NCBI GenBank assembly: GCA_036785705.1
Contig: JAWUZG010000015.1
Span: 62,001 to 126,000 of the forward strand
Reading direction: 5' to 3'
Origin: Acanthornis magna
Lineage: Eukaryota > Chordata > Aves > Passeriformes > Acanthizidae
Length of the DNA: 64,000 bases
In this document: piece after piece, positions 1 through 12,200 of the stretch
Numbering within the stretch: position 1 is the stretch's first letter
Layout of the letters: every line of letters begins with the position of its first letter
Made by a program: the position numbers and the translations under genes
The notes under the pieces: generated by a model
Told to the model about the DNA's origin: nothing
The model's database searches: none
Seen by the model: only the letters and a program-made list of their open reading frames with translations

Positions 1-208
1 TCCTGTGTGGAATGCTGTGTAGTTTGGCAGAGGGAGAGTTTGCTCCCTGTTTGTGGGCTGGCTGTCCAGGAGCTTGCTGTTCAAAGCAGCTCCTGGCCCA
101 AAGCTGGCCATGGGGAGCTGCTCCTGCCGTGCCCACGCAAGGGGAGGCACCACGTGGGGGGTTGGATTTGGCATGGGAAGGAATGGAGCAGGTGAGCAGA
201 GCGGTGGA

Positions 209-1030
209 CTAAACTGAGCAGAGTTTTGGACCGAGGGCTGAACAGCAGCTGCCCTGCTGGTGCTTCGAGGATGCTTCCCGAGACAAGAGATTTCTGAGGG
301 GCAGCACTTGAAGTGTTTGAAACAAGGGACTCATCTCTGTCAAAAACGAGGCAGCTCTCTTTGTTTTATAAAAAACAAAACTCAAATTTAGTAAGAACAC
401 AAAACCAGGAGGAATAAAATCATAAAAGAAATCCGGGTCCCAGTGATCAGAGACGCTTAATGCCAAAAAAAGGGCAAAATGACCCAAGACAAGGAGATCA
501 ACAGTGCTTGAGCTTGCTAGTGATGCCTTCAGGTATTTCTAGTTTTTTACTCTTCATGTAGCTGTAACTTGCTGTAGTTCTGTGCTTCTTACAAAGTGCT
601 AAAATCCCCCGCTCCCAGCACCTTTAGCCAAAACAAGGCTCTCTGAGTACAGATTCAAGGACATGTTCATTGCCTTAGGGCCCAAAAATATGTAAACAAC
701 TGTGAGATGGGGGGAGCAGGCCTGGGGTGGTTAACATCATCACCTGAGAGTGTGATTGGAGAATTACGGGCCAATATGCTATCTTTTAGCAGTCTTTTAG
801 GCCAATCTTTTAGGCAACACTAGGGCTCAATTCCAAGCAAAAGAAAGGTTGGAAAGCCGGCCTAGTTCTTCCAGCACCGGGCTATGCCTGGGTTAGTCCC
901 GAGCAGAGAGTCCCAGCAGTTGACTCCGGAACTCGTGCAGGCAAAAGAGCAGGCTCCTGCACCTGTGTGTCATTTTCCTACCCCTCTTGGCCCCTCTCAG
1001 CACCACCCATTGTCGCGCCTCCCAGCTAGG
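209..1030. other. Spacer and promoter upstream region, nothing coding recognised
   Basis: No exon-like frame, known transposon or RNA gene could be recognised here. The stretch 330-480 is A-rich with several short A runs, and 590-1020 becomes GC-rich towards the promoter-like block. The same sequence lies at 15797-16618, 31407-32228, 47035-47856 and 62638-63459. The minus-strand frame of 92 codons at 209-487 is conserved only because the DNA is, and it shows no protein features. Confidence 0.6.
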
Positions 1031-1035
1031 AACTG

Positions 1036-1158
1036 ATTGGTAGAGTTCCTTTAATGTCCAGTTCATTGGATGGAGTCCTGGCGATGACGTAAGGTCCTTT
1101 TGACCAATGGCTCGTTGTCTCCGGGCAGGGGTGTTCCTCAGACTTTTAGGCGGGAAAA
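1036..1158 (+). promoter_or_regulatory. TATA-less promoter-like block: 3 CCAAT boxes, CRE-like site, E2F-like site
   Basis: CCAAT boxes are at 1036-1040 (reverse, attgg), 1065-1069 (reverse) and 1104-1108 (forward), spaced 29 and 39 bp. A CRE/ATF-like TGACGTAA lies at 1085-1092 and an E2F-type GGCGGGAAAA at 1149-1158. There is no TATA box. Multiple NF-Y sites spaced about 30-40 bp with an E2F element are typical of cell-cycle promoters, including those of centrosome genes. It sits upstream of the coiled-coil gene on the same strand, so it is the natural candidate for its promoter. The start site is inferred to be near or after 1160. Confidence 0.55.
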
Positions 1159-1413
1159 CTTTCTCATTACAATTCAGGTTTCCATGGTGCTAAGTGTCAG
1201 AGCAGCTAAATTTAGCCTCTCAGCCAGGGGTGAGGGCTTGTTTCTCTTCTTAAGCACAGCCTCATCTGAAAAAAGAGCTCCGAAGAATTTATCAAGTTTT
1301 CTCTTTTATATGACCCCTGAGTCTTCAAACTCAAGTTTTTAACTTCTAAACTCCTTGTTTTGAACTTTGTCAATAACTTCAACGGGTTCACCTTATACTA
1401 GTTCTTTAATTCC

Positions 1414-2142
1414 TTGTCACCGAAAGCCAAAATCTCCCATTTCGTGTATGACATCTCTCTGAATACTCAGCAGGCTGTTGGAGCAGAAGGGAAGTGGCTG
1501 TCAGAGCACTCAAGGAAAGGTGCGGAATGTCTGCAGGCTTGGGTTGCAGCACCAGCAAAGGAGAAGACAGAGAAGGCTGAATCAACCACTGAGCCCCGGA
1601 GAGCTGGCGAGCAGGTAAAGTGGGCCTTTGCTGCCTCTGCAAAGCCTCAGGCTCCTCTGCAGCACGACACGTTTGCCCAGGCAGCGCTTTGGAGTCCCCT
1701 GCTTGTTTCCTTCCCTCTCCGTGTCCCTGCTGTGGGCACACCCTTTGGTTTGTTCTCTCCCTTGTGGCAGCCCATGGCTTTCACCAAGGCACCTTCACTC
1801 CGCTGCCTCCCTCCCTGGCCCCGTGTCTCCAGACACACACTGGCCTCTCTTGCACAGCCCCCAGCAGGAGCTTTTTGCCCCCAGTGTTTTCTGGTGCAAT
1901 TCAGGGTCTCTGAGCAGAGATGTCCCTGCCTGCATGTCCAGAGGTCCTTTTGCTCCGTGTTTGCTGACAGGTTTCTCTGACCTTTTCTCCCATCCAATGT
2001 GCAGGTGCAACGTGAAGAGAGGAGAATCAGAAGTTTTAGGAGAGTTTTCCATCGGGGCTACTTGACGTTGTCTATCTCCCAGTCAGCTTCTGGAAGTGAA
2101 GAGTCCTCGAGTTGCTCGGGGAAGGAGCAGCCCTCCTTCTGA
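1414..2142 (+). CDS. Candidate small two-exon ORF downstream of the promoter (unit 1)
   Basis: An open frame from about 1393 ends at a good splice donor (gag cag|gtaaag, 1614/1615) in phase 0. A good acceptor (tgtgcag|gtgcaa, 2004/2005) continues it in phase 0 for 45 codons to a TGA at 2140-2142. Together the parts would encode about 112 residues: a neutral first part ending TTEPRRAGEQ, then an arginine-rich part (VQREERRIRSFRRVF) and a serine-rich tail ending GKEQPSF. I recognise no family. No convincing ATG begins it. A 52-codon frame with an ATG at 1184 lies upstream, but its possible donor (aggg|gtgagg) is in phase 1 and does not fit. It may be a 5' exon set of the coiled-coil gene, an independent short product, or non-coding. 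Confidence 0.35.
1802..2011 (+). repeat. Within-unit duplicated intron segment, left copy
   Basis: These 210 bp match 14908-15118 in the spacer with few differences, both starting gctgcctccct and ending tgcaggtgcaac. The block includes an intron end with its polypyrimidine tract and AG acceptor, and stops about two codons into the exon. Other left copies are at 17390-17599, 33000-33209 and 48628-48837. Confidence 0.9.
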
Positions 2143-2174
2143 GGCACAGCCTGCAGAGAAAAGGGGTCAGTTGC

Positions 2175-3084
2175 TGTTATGATCCAGTTATTAAGGTTCT
2201 TAGAAATACCTCTGCCCGAATTGAAGTGCAAACGAGACTCTCTGCCAGTCAATAGTATGGGTTTTATTGTATAGTAAATATGAGAGAGAGAGAGGAAAAG
2301 AGAGAAAGGGAGAAGTAGGGAAAGAGGTGGGGGGGGGACAGAAAGAGAGTGACAGAGACAGAAAAAAAGAATATCACCATCCGTGGATCCCAAGGATGTA
2401 GCGTTGATCCTCTCCACCTTGGTCTCTCTTGGTGGTGATGGTCCCCCTGAAAAGCACAGAATCCCATGGGTTACTATACACTCAGGCCAGGTGGCCATGT
2501 CCAGGCATGTGCCCCGGGGGAAGGGACAGTCCCTTGCAGCAAACTCTGCTTGCATCACATGCAGTCCTGTGGGGCAAGGCCTAGCATTTTGGGGAGGCTT
2601 TGATGGATTATGACACCCCCTCAGCTGCCTCTCACATGAATGTCCCGTGGATGTGGCCTGTGGGCTTGGGGCTTCCACAGCTGGGCCAATTTGTGTAACA
2701 GAGGATGGGTGTTTATTGCCTCTCACCAGAGGTTATGCCACTGCACCCAAAACCTCCTCCTCCCCGCCTTGGTTGGGGGGAGAAGTCTGTGTAGACCTGG
2801 CTTTGTGAGCTGTGCTCTCCCCCCAGCCCAAACTCAGCCGGGGATGAGTCTCAGTGCAGCTGGTGGCTTTGGCCTTTGTGGATGCATACCTTTCCTGCAG
2901 CCTTGAGATGACTGAGCAATAGGTTTCCTTTTGTCTGATCTTAGCAGTTTGACTTTGAGTCCAAAGTCCCAGTCAGGTATCCTCACCGAGGCTTCTTTGG
3001 TTGTAGTTTCTTTATACAGTTTTTGTTACAATGAGCAAAACTTTATATCAATGTTTGAGGCATGAACTATTTCAGTCTCTGACA
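2175..3084 (-). mobile_element. Solo LTR of an endogenous retrovirus with 5-bp target duplication (unit 1)
   Basis: Read on the minus strand, the element starts TGTCAGAGACTG and ends ATCATAACA, the TG...CA ends of a retroviral LTR. It is flanked by a perfect 5-bp direct repeat gttgc (2170-2174 and 3085-3089). A minus-strand AATAAA at 2263-2268 fits the LTR polyadenylation signal. No retroviral gene or second LTR is nearby, so this is a solo LTR left by recombination. A 5-bp target duplication fits an ERVL-like or some ERV1 elements; the exact family is not assigned. It lies 33 bp after the small ORF's stop, antisense to the coiled-coil gene. A purine-rich GAGA/G-run tract occupies 2280-2370. 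Confidence 0.88.
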
Positions 3085-3288
3085 GTTGCCCCAGTGTGTG
3101 CTTTGTAAATCTCTGTTGGGTTCCTAAGTCCTGTCAGAAGTCTCTCTACTAGAGCTGTGATGGCTGAGGAGCAAGGTCTTCCTGAGCCCGCTGTCCCCAG
3201 CTTCATCCTGGAGTGCTGAAGATGGGATCAGTGACTCTTCAGGCCTCTTCATTCTTCTGACCGGGCTTTGTCTCTGCAGTCACTGTAA

Positions 3289-6200
3289 AAACTTCAAGAA
3301 GTCCAGAGAAAAGCTGCACTAACCCACGGGAATCCCGGAGCCAAGCGCCTTGTGTCTGCGTCAGAAGAACACCAAGCGGCTGAAGGCAGTGTCAGCCCAA
3401 TTCGAAAAGGCGGAGCAGCAGGACAGGATGAAGGTTGGTTTAGGAAATGAGACTGGTTTTCCCTTGAAAACTTGTCTTGCCCCTTCTTGTACAGTGGAGG
3501 ACTTGGCTGTGCTCGAGGGAGAAGACCCATCATTGCAGAGTGAGCTGGAAGTCAAGAGGCAGACACTGGAGGAATTGCAGCTTCAGAGGGATCTGCTGGA
3601 GCAAGAGAGGGATGATGTTAGCAGGGCCCTGGACACCTTATTCCTAGGCAGCGCCTGTGGGAGTGGGAGTTGTGCCAGCCAGATCAGCCCAGATGCTGTT
3701 TCTGGCTGTAGAAGACAGGCACAGTGCTGTGCACACCTGGCTCAGGATGGCACACGCATTTCTTAGCCAGGGAGATGCATGTTCATCAGCCAAATGGTAG
3801 ATGGTTCTGCAGAATTTGTTACTTTGGGCAGCCACAGAGCCCCTAAAACAGGGGACGGAGCTGGGGAAGGGTCTGGAGCACAGGTGTGATGAGGAGCAGC
3901 TGAGGGAGCTGTGGGGGGCTCAGCCTGGAGAAAAAGAGGCTCAGGGGGCACCTTCTCTCTCTCTACAACTCCCTGTGACAGGAAGGTGCAGCCAGGTGAG
4001 GGTCGGCCTCTGCTCCCAAGGGAACAAGGGACAGGACAAGAGGAAAAGGCCCCAAGCTGTGCCAGGGGAGGTTTGGATTGGGTATTACAGGAGAGCTGTG
4101 AGAGAATGGTTTGTTTCTGATGGTCACCGTCAGACAGTCTCACTTCTGGAGTATGGGCAAGGTTTGGCAAATACACAGCAGAGGTTTTGCTTTTGGAGAA
4201 AGGAGCTCAAAACCACAGTTTAGTCGTCAGGCTTGAATACCAGCAAGGGCCATTAGACACCTCCTTTGCTGGTGTCAACTGCTTTGGCCACATCAGCCAG
4301 ACTTCCATCACTCATTAAATGACTGCCCACCGTAGGAGCTGTTTCCCTGCCAAGCATGCCCTCCTTGCAGAGAGCTGCTTTGCACACTGGAGGAGGTGAC
4401 ACTTTGATATGGGTTTTGTTCTAGAAACAGAAATCCTGTATATTTTCATTAGCTTCAGCGAGCAAGATTGCTTTGGCTCAACCTTTCCTGAAAATGTCCA
4501 GCACTGGAATAGATCCTGATAGAAATGTTGTCTGCCAAGTGGCAGTTGTGGAAGATGCAGTATTTTTGGGTGACAGCACAGGGTTTGGAGTAGGCATGTT
4601 TGTTGGGAAGGAGCTATCTGGTCCCAGGCAAGCTAGCTGGGCCTGGCACAGCCCTTCCAAGGTAACGGTGCCAGAGGATTTGGCAGCCCTGGCTATCAGA
4701 GCTGCAGAGGGCAGATGCTGTGAGACTTTGAGCCCAGAGCACAGGAGCTCCTTGTCCTCTGGCTGCCTGCAAGGTGGCACAGGCTGGCTCTGCACAGGGC
4801 TCCCGAGGAAGGGCTCGAGCTGTACCTTGTCCCACTTCCAGGTTTCCCAGGAGCAAGAGTCGTCGAGCAGGGCTCTGGAGCAGCTGCGCCGAGAGTCCTC
4901 TGGCCAAGGGCACGCGCTGGCCCAGGTGTGCAGAGAGAAGGAGCTGCTGGGCCGGGAGAAGGCTGCTCTTGAGGGCCGACTGGCAGCCATGGAGCAGCAC
5001 CGACAAGACCTTTCCAAGCAGCTGGCAGAGGCCAGGTAAAAGCAGGGAGCAGAGCCTGGGCAGGACAGGGCTGAAGCGCTGTAGTGCTAAAGGTGGTAAG
5101 CACTACACAGGGGTTTATTGCATCCTCTGTGCATTTCAGATGTAGATGGGGCTGTTGAGGTCAGGTTGGGCTGGGCTGTCTGTGCTATGGCAGGCCATAA
5201 GGAATGCCTGGGCAATCCCTCAGAGGGCCCTGCTTTGCTCTTGAGATGGCACAAGTGTGCCTTCTCTGTACAGGTTTCCCGTTTTCCATACTCAGGTGCG
5301 GGGATCTCGAGCCATGTCATCCTGGAATAACTGCCTGTGGGTGTGAGGAGCAAGTGACTCATTTCTCTCTGTATTTGCAACTTGCAGGTCAACGAGGGAC
5401 AGCCTGGAATCCAGCCTGTTTGCTGCTCAGCAGAGGATATCTCAGCTGGAGGCCACCAGGAACCATCTGGAAGCTCAAGTGCTCACAGTCATGCAGGCCA
5501 AGGAGGTGATACAAGGTGAGAACCTCATGTGCTTTGTTTGTGGTGCTGCCCCTGCCTAGAGAAGCTGCTGTAAAGCCACCTCTGTCCACGGGGCTTCTGA
5601 GGAGTGGCAGGGCTGGAGGCAGGGCCCTCCTACACTGACACGGAAAGGGCCTGAGGTCAGTAAAGTCAGTAAAGACTCTGCATCTTGCTGTTGGTTGTGT
5701 TTGCAGGAGAAGGGAAGTGCCTCCAACGTGAGCTGGAAGCAGAGAGAACTCTCAGGAAGCAGGAACAGGAAGACACAGCACAACAGCTCTTGCAGGCAGA
5801 GCAGCAGTGTCAGGAAAGCCTCAGGCTTCAGGGAACTGCTCAGCAACTGGAAATAAACAAGCTCCTGCGAGCCCTGGTAGGGGACAATAGGCTCTGAATT
5901 GTCCAGGCCCTGTGGGTTGGTTTAGCACAAGCAGAGCCTGAGGGTGTGAAAGGGCAGCAATCCTCTGCCAGAGGCCTCCTGCTGCTGGGCCGGGCAGCAG
6001 AGCCAGCGGCTCAGACATGGAGGTGTGTGAAGAGCCACGGCATGGTGCTGGGACAGTACCTGCAGCCACAGCTTCAGTGTGGGCGTCAGATGAGTTCCAG
6101 AGCAGCTTGGGCGGTGCCCAGCCAAAGCATGGCAGCCCAGGGCGGCATTGTCCCCAAGTCCCGTCTGCCACAGGGCAGATGCCAACACAGAGCAGATGCC

Positions 6201-9200
6201 AACGCAGAGCAGATGCCAACGCAGAGCAGATGCCAACGCAGAGCAGATGCCAACACAGAGCAGATGCCAACGCAGAGCAGATGCCAACACAGAGCAGATG
6301 CAAATGCAGAGCAGATGTAAATTCAGAGCAGATGCCCACAGCATCAGCTGCCGGCTGCAGGCGTGGGAGCTGGGTTCCCTTCTTGCTGTGCTTGCACGAT
6401 GAACAGAGGGATAAGCTTGGGGCTTGAAGCAAATGGATCAGGCCCTTTGTCCCTGGTCCTTCAGTCCTTGTGACTGGGGCATCAGAGAGGGGAAGGTGAC
6501 ACCTCCTTTCCTGAATGGTTGCGCTCAATGCTTGTGAAGGGATTTCTCAACAAAAATGATTTCATGAGTGTCTGATTCTTGCACATGCTGAGCCTCCTTT
6601 CCCGTTCCCTGAGAGGACACAGTTTCTGGAGGGCAGAAAGCCGTGCTGTTGTCTTTTCAGGCTGGGGTTAGTGGGAGGGATGAAGCTTCACAGTTTTCAG
6701 TGAGGAGCTTGCCTGGGACTTCATCTTGAAGATTTTTCCTCCCCTCCTCAGGCAAGTGAGTGGGAAAGGTACCATGCAGAGATGCTAGAGATGCTGGAGC
6801 AATTGGAAAAAAAGAAGGCAGAGAGAGAGCGGGAGCACGAGAAGGTGCTGTTTGAGATGAGGCAGAAAGTTGCCACCCTGCAGGCTCAACAAGAAGACAA
6901 ACAAACTAGATTTGAAAATGCCAAGCGAGAGGTAACGACTGTGAAATGAGAATTTTTGATTTTTTGCAAGGCTGGAGCTGTGGGAGATGGCAGGATAGGG
7001 AGTTGTGTGGAGCATGCCCTCCATGTATTCTACACTGAATTTGGGGAGGTGAAAGCTGAACGGGGCTATCTTTGGAACTAGGAATGAGCCTTCTCATAGG
7101 AAGCCAGGCAGAAACATTGGGTTTCAGTTGAGATTTTTGTGCTGCTCTTGTGTTCTGTATTTCTAAGAGTTACCTCAGAGCATCTTCACTGTTCTCTTAC
7201 CACTCCTCTTTTGGTGTGTACTGCTAGGTGTTCATAGCCAAACTTAGTTTGTAGGGCTTTTCTTTTGTGGGCACGGGGAGGGCGCAGCAGGAACGCTGAC
7301 AAGGGAAAAATCTTTTTAAAGACTCGTCTGGAGTATTGCTGAACAGTAACCCAAGGATGTATTCTGGGCTGTGTTGTAAGTCACTTGCTGGGAAGCTGTG
7401 TCTCCCCCGGGGCAGACAGCAGCCCAGGGGAGCAGCAGCCGAGTGCTCTGGGAGCACATGAGCGCATCAGTCTTTGCCTTTGCCACACAGATGTTGCAGG
7501 GCACGTGTGAAGCCCTGTGCTCTTGCTTTCTGTGCAGGTCCTGCTGGAAGAGCAGAATGAGAAGAGGGCTTTGTCAGAGACGCTGCTCCAAACTCAGGCA
7601 GAGCTAAGCCGAGCCTGCCAGCAGGTGCAGCAGCTCAGGCAGGAGGCGAGAGAGCAGCAAGAGAAGGGGCAGGTAAGTCTGAGTAGGCAGGGAGCAGAGT
7701 GCAGGGCAGTGACAAGGGCACAAAAGGCAGGTCCTGGGACTGAGGAGGCAAGGGCTGCTTCAGGCCCTGGGAGCACAGAGCCTGGTAAGCTCCAGAGCTC
7801 AGCCCCAGGAAGGAAGGCTTGCAATGGAAGCAGGGCTGCGTAGAGAAGCCAAAAGAAGTAACAGAGGGAATGGGATTTTGAGACAGCAAGTGGAAAGAGC
7901 TGGGCCTGAGGGCAGGTCCCAGGAAGTTGCTCTGCATTTTGTTACCAGACCATGGAGGCAAAGCTGCAAGCTGAGCTGCAGGAAGCTCGGAGTGAAATCC
8001 AGGCAGAGAAGAAGAGGCATAAGGAAGAACTCCAAGGCGTCAAAGAGGAAATGAATCTCCTCCTTGGGCAGAGGGAGGCTCTCCAAAAGCAGGTGAGTGA
8101 AACAGCAGTGGCACCACAGTCATCCAGCAGGGGCTCTGTGCCCTTCTTGCTTTTCCATGGCAGAGCAGCAGCTAACGTGGTGGTCCCTGGGGCTGCCTCG
8201 TGCTGTGGGCTCCATGGCAGCTGCTCTGAAGGCCCCTCAGTGCTCTGCTAAGTCTCAGCTGCTGCCCTGGACAGCTGGGCTGGTCCTCTGGGCTGTTGGC
8301 CAGCAACCATCAGCATGGATTCCTGCTGGCCTCTTCCTGCTAGCCTTGGTTGTGTGAAGCTTTTTCGGGTGCCCTTCGTGAGCCACTTGAGTTTTGAAAT
8401 AAGTTGTCCATATCCATTGCAAATCTGGTCCTCTCAGAACAGGCAGGAACACAAAGTTGGCCTTTGCCTTTCCTCACAGCCTCTGCTGTGGCTGACAGTG
8501 ACAGGCTGTGGCTGTAGCCTCTGACTGCTTTGTTCTCTTTGACTTGAGGTGGGAGAGTTGACATCTCAGCTGGCAGCCTCCAGGGAGTGGCAGGAAACCA
8601 CTGTCCAGAGAGCCCAGCAAGATGTGAGGGATGCCCAGGAGCAGTCCATTCAGAAAGCGTTGGAGGTTGAGCATATCTGGAAGATGCTGGAGGAGGCAGA
8701 AAATCAGAATGAGGAGCTGCAAGGGAAACTGCAGAACTTGGAGAAGGAAAGGAGTCAATGGGAAGATGTAGCACGTGAAAATTCAGAATATCAGACTTCC
8801 CCGAATGCCCTAGAGAGGGAAAATGCCAGGTAAGTGCAAGCCTGTGGGACTCTGCATTGGGAGCAATGGATTCCCTCAGGGGCTCTGGCAGCATTTCCTA
8901 AGTGGCAGAGTTCTGAACTCTCCCTGCAGATGTGTCTCGTTTTCTGGATGTTGTGTTTCCTTTTCTTTTAAGCCTTCAGTTACAGTTTTTTCTGAAGACA
9001 AAGGCTTTTGGGGTAGCTCTTTCCCTCTGGGGAGGTGTTGTGTTGTTAGGTGGGTGTGTTAACACTGTCCCAGCTGCAGCGTAAGGGGCTGGACACATCC
9101 ATCAGCTCCACCTTGGGTCCTGTAAGTTGAAGTTTTTGGGATCTGGATCAGCTCTGGCATTGTGATGCCTTTGCTTGGCAGAACCATCTTAAGGCCCTGA

Positions 9201-12200
9201 TTTCTGATAGAAGACAGATTCCCCTCGGAGGCACCCAAGAAACAAGAAGGTCTCTGTTGCATCGTTGCTCATCAAATGGCCCCGGGTGCCTGGAAGAGGT
9301 CGAGCAGGGTCCCTGCCAGCCTCCACAGTGCACAGGTGTTAGTGACTGTGCAAAGAATGCAAGAAACAAGACCAAGGTTAGGGGTCTCCTCCAGCTGATC
9401 AAGTCTTGTCAGTCTTCAGTGTTGCAGGATTCTTCTGGCAAGCCGAAGACAAGGAAAAGGCAGGCCACTCTTGCTTGCCTGGAGGTTTCTGCATCTGCCA
9501 TCACGTTGTGCTCCAAGCCTCTGTTGCCACTTCTGCTCTTGGCCTTTGTTTCTCTCCAGCTGAAAGTAGCATGGGTGCTGGTAAATCTTAGGGAACTTCC
9601 CAGAGGTCCCCTGGCTGTCAGGTGCTACTCCTCCTACCTGGACATACAAGATGGGGGAAGGAAAATGTCTCTTCCATGTTGACCAAAGCTTGTGCCCTTG
9701 GAGCCTGGTTAGTCAGAAGAGAATTGTTCCTCTCCCCTACTGTCTTCATTGCAAGACTTTGTTAGGTCCGTTTTCATATTCCCACCTTAAGAAGGAGGCA
9801 GGGCATGTAGGCAGGAACTCCCCATTCTTTCATGAAGAAAAGCAGAGTGGGCACATGCTGGGCTGTGAGCGCAGGGGCAACAAACAGCCAAGTTTAGACA
9901 AACTTCATCAGACAGAGCACTTTTCCCCGAGCTGGTGCAAGTGCTCAGAGTTTATAAAATGTGATGTTACGTAGTAATGAGTTGCATGCTTCTCTTCTAG
10001 GCTGATTCTGTCTCTGAAGGAAAAGGATCTGTGCCTGAGAGCACTAGAAGAGAAGAACTTGGTGCTGAAGAACCAGGTGCGTCACCTTCATTGTGCTCTT
10101 CAGGAGGCCAAGCCGCTCAACTCCGAGCACAGAAGAGAACTGCAGGAGCTCAACATGCAGGTAACCTGTGCCCTGGCATCCTCTTCTCCAGGGACACACA
10201 ACACCACCTTCGGCTTGGAGGCCCCAACTGCTTTCTGCTCCCAGCAGCCTCCACTGCTGCCGTGTGCTGCCCGGGGCTGCTGCTGCACCCTGAGGCCAAG
10301 GCTGGATCTGGTGTCTGCTGCCACCAATATTTTCCCCACTTCTCTGCCGGGTGCTGGCAGGAAATGTGGGAGGAGAAGCAGCGGCAGACTCCTTTGGAGC
10401 TTCTCCATCCCTCTGTTAGCAGTGTTGTCCCAGATGGAGTTGGTGCCTGTGCCGGGCGCTGAGCAATGTGGGCACGCAGACGTGGCTATGGCAGGCTGGG
10501 GAGGGCACTTCCACCGCAGCCAGTTCAGCCGGTGTTCAGAGCTGCACCCTCAAGGATGCCCATTGCCTCCCTTTCCCTGTTTTCACGACATTTGTCTCAG
10601 TTGGAATCCTTGCTTCTGCGCCTTCTCTTTTGGGCATGTTTTTTGTTTGAAGTCATTTCTCCTTTGTTGCTCTCCCTACTGCCCATTCTGCTGCCCCAGG
10701 AGCAGTCCTGTCCCTGAGGCTCTGTGCATCCATCTTCCAGATGCAGGCCCTGCAGGAGGCAATGCTGGAGAAGGAGGCTGCCCAGGCAACTCAGGAGAAG
10801 CAGCTGCTGCAGGAGCTGGAGGAGTCCCGAGCAGGAGAGCGGCGCTTCAGGGACTCTGTGCACATGCTGGAGGCTGAGGTGTCTGAGCTGTGTGTGAGGC
10901 TCCAGAGCTCTGAGGAAAGAGCAGAGGCCGCGGCCACACAGCATAAGGCCTTGGAGCTGGAGCTGAGGAACACACAAGCTCAGAGGGACAATCTCAGGGC
11001 TCACAATCAAGAGCTGCTGAAGGAGTTGCAGGAAAGTGAACAAGGTACAGCTTCTCCTCTCCCACTCACTGCCCCATCCTGTCTCACCAGCAGGGATCTC
11101 TGATGCCACACAGAGGAAAAGGGCAGTGTCCAGAGATGGCAGAGGGGAAAAACAACCAGCAGGAGATGTATCCATCCAAGTGCCAGAGAAACATGCCAGC
11201 CACTGGTGGCTGGCAGTGCCATCTGGCTGTGCTGTGGCTGATCCCGTGCACAGCTGGTGCCTTTCAGGTGCCATGTCAGTGCTAAGGAGCTGTAGCTGGA
11301 TGCCTCAGCTCGACTGCCCCAAACTCCAGGCCCTGCCAGAGGCTCCAGGCTATTGGCCTCTCGGGAGCAGGGCTGCACAGGCATCCCCACTCCTTTCTCT
11401 GCCTTTGATTGCTCACTCTGCACAAGGCCAAGAGCAAACACACTTTTGTATTCCTCTGAACCTTGCCCCTTTCAGTCCTGCTTTTTTCTCTGCCTGGAAG
11501 TTTCCTTCATTTGTGTCAGTTTTTGGAAGTCCTTGTGGGCTTAGGGCCTGGCAAATACAGGCAGGCAGAGAAGACAGTGCTGTTGTCTCTGCAGGATGCA
11601 CATCAGTTTGCCTTGGTTTTGCTTTTCCCCTTCTCTTTCTCCTTCCCTGGTGCAGATTGGAGGAGGGAAGAAGTCAAGGACACCTCCTGAGAAATTGCCC
11701 TGAAGACAGAGGCCACTAAAATACAGGAAGAGGCTGTGATTCTTCGTCAGAAGGTGGCATCTGTCCTGAAGAAACTGGAAAGCGTGGAGAAGGAAAGGAA
11801 GGATGTGCTGGTGAGAATGGCCAATGCCATGAAGGGCCATTTCTTAGCTATGTTTGGAGCTTGTATGAATATTTCTAAGGAGCACCTTTTTCCAGTTTAA
11901 CTTTTCCAATTGTATTCTTCTGAACAAGGAGGAAAACATGATGGTGTCCTGTCAAGCCCAGTTACAGTTTTGGCTGCTGATTTTCCTCCATGCTGGAGTT
12001 TTGTTCCCTAGAAGCTTTAGTTCTCAATGCCCACGCTTGTCTCTATGGGCATTGCATGGTTTGGGCAATTCCTCGTGTCCAGACCCATGTTCCGATTTCT
12101 AAATATCTGGCCCTGGCACAAGGGGGGAGAAGACCAAGTTTGCTGTTAATAGAAAGGTGCTTGGCCTTGGCCATCTGAGAGCAGCCAGTGAAGAGAAAAG

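Noticed and set aside
2058..2726. Minus-strand frame of 222 codons across the LTR
   Set aside because: It spans the LTR and its flank, is interrupted in other units by small changes in the G run, and shows no protein features.
2175..3084. Possible full retrovirus beside the LTR
   Set aside because: No second LTR, primer-binding site or gag/pol/env-like frame follows in either direction, and the target duplications flank a single LTR.
6176..6328. Direct repeats that could suggest a CRISPR array
   Set aside because: The 17-bp units abut each other without unique spacers, and the context is a vertebrate intron. It is a minisatellite.
5821..6528. Minus-strand frame of 235 codons with repeated CVGICSALASALRW
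   Set aside because: It runs antisense to exon E5 and through the 17-bp minisatellite, and its length differs between units with repeat number.
10059..10877. Plus-strand frame of about 272 codons overlapping E10 and E11 (repeated in other units)
   Set aside because: It reads the exons in the wrong frame and crosses intron 10. The coiled-coil frame with good splice sites explains the same DNA better.
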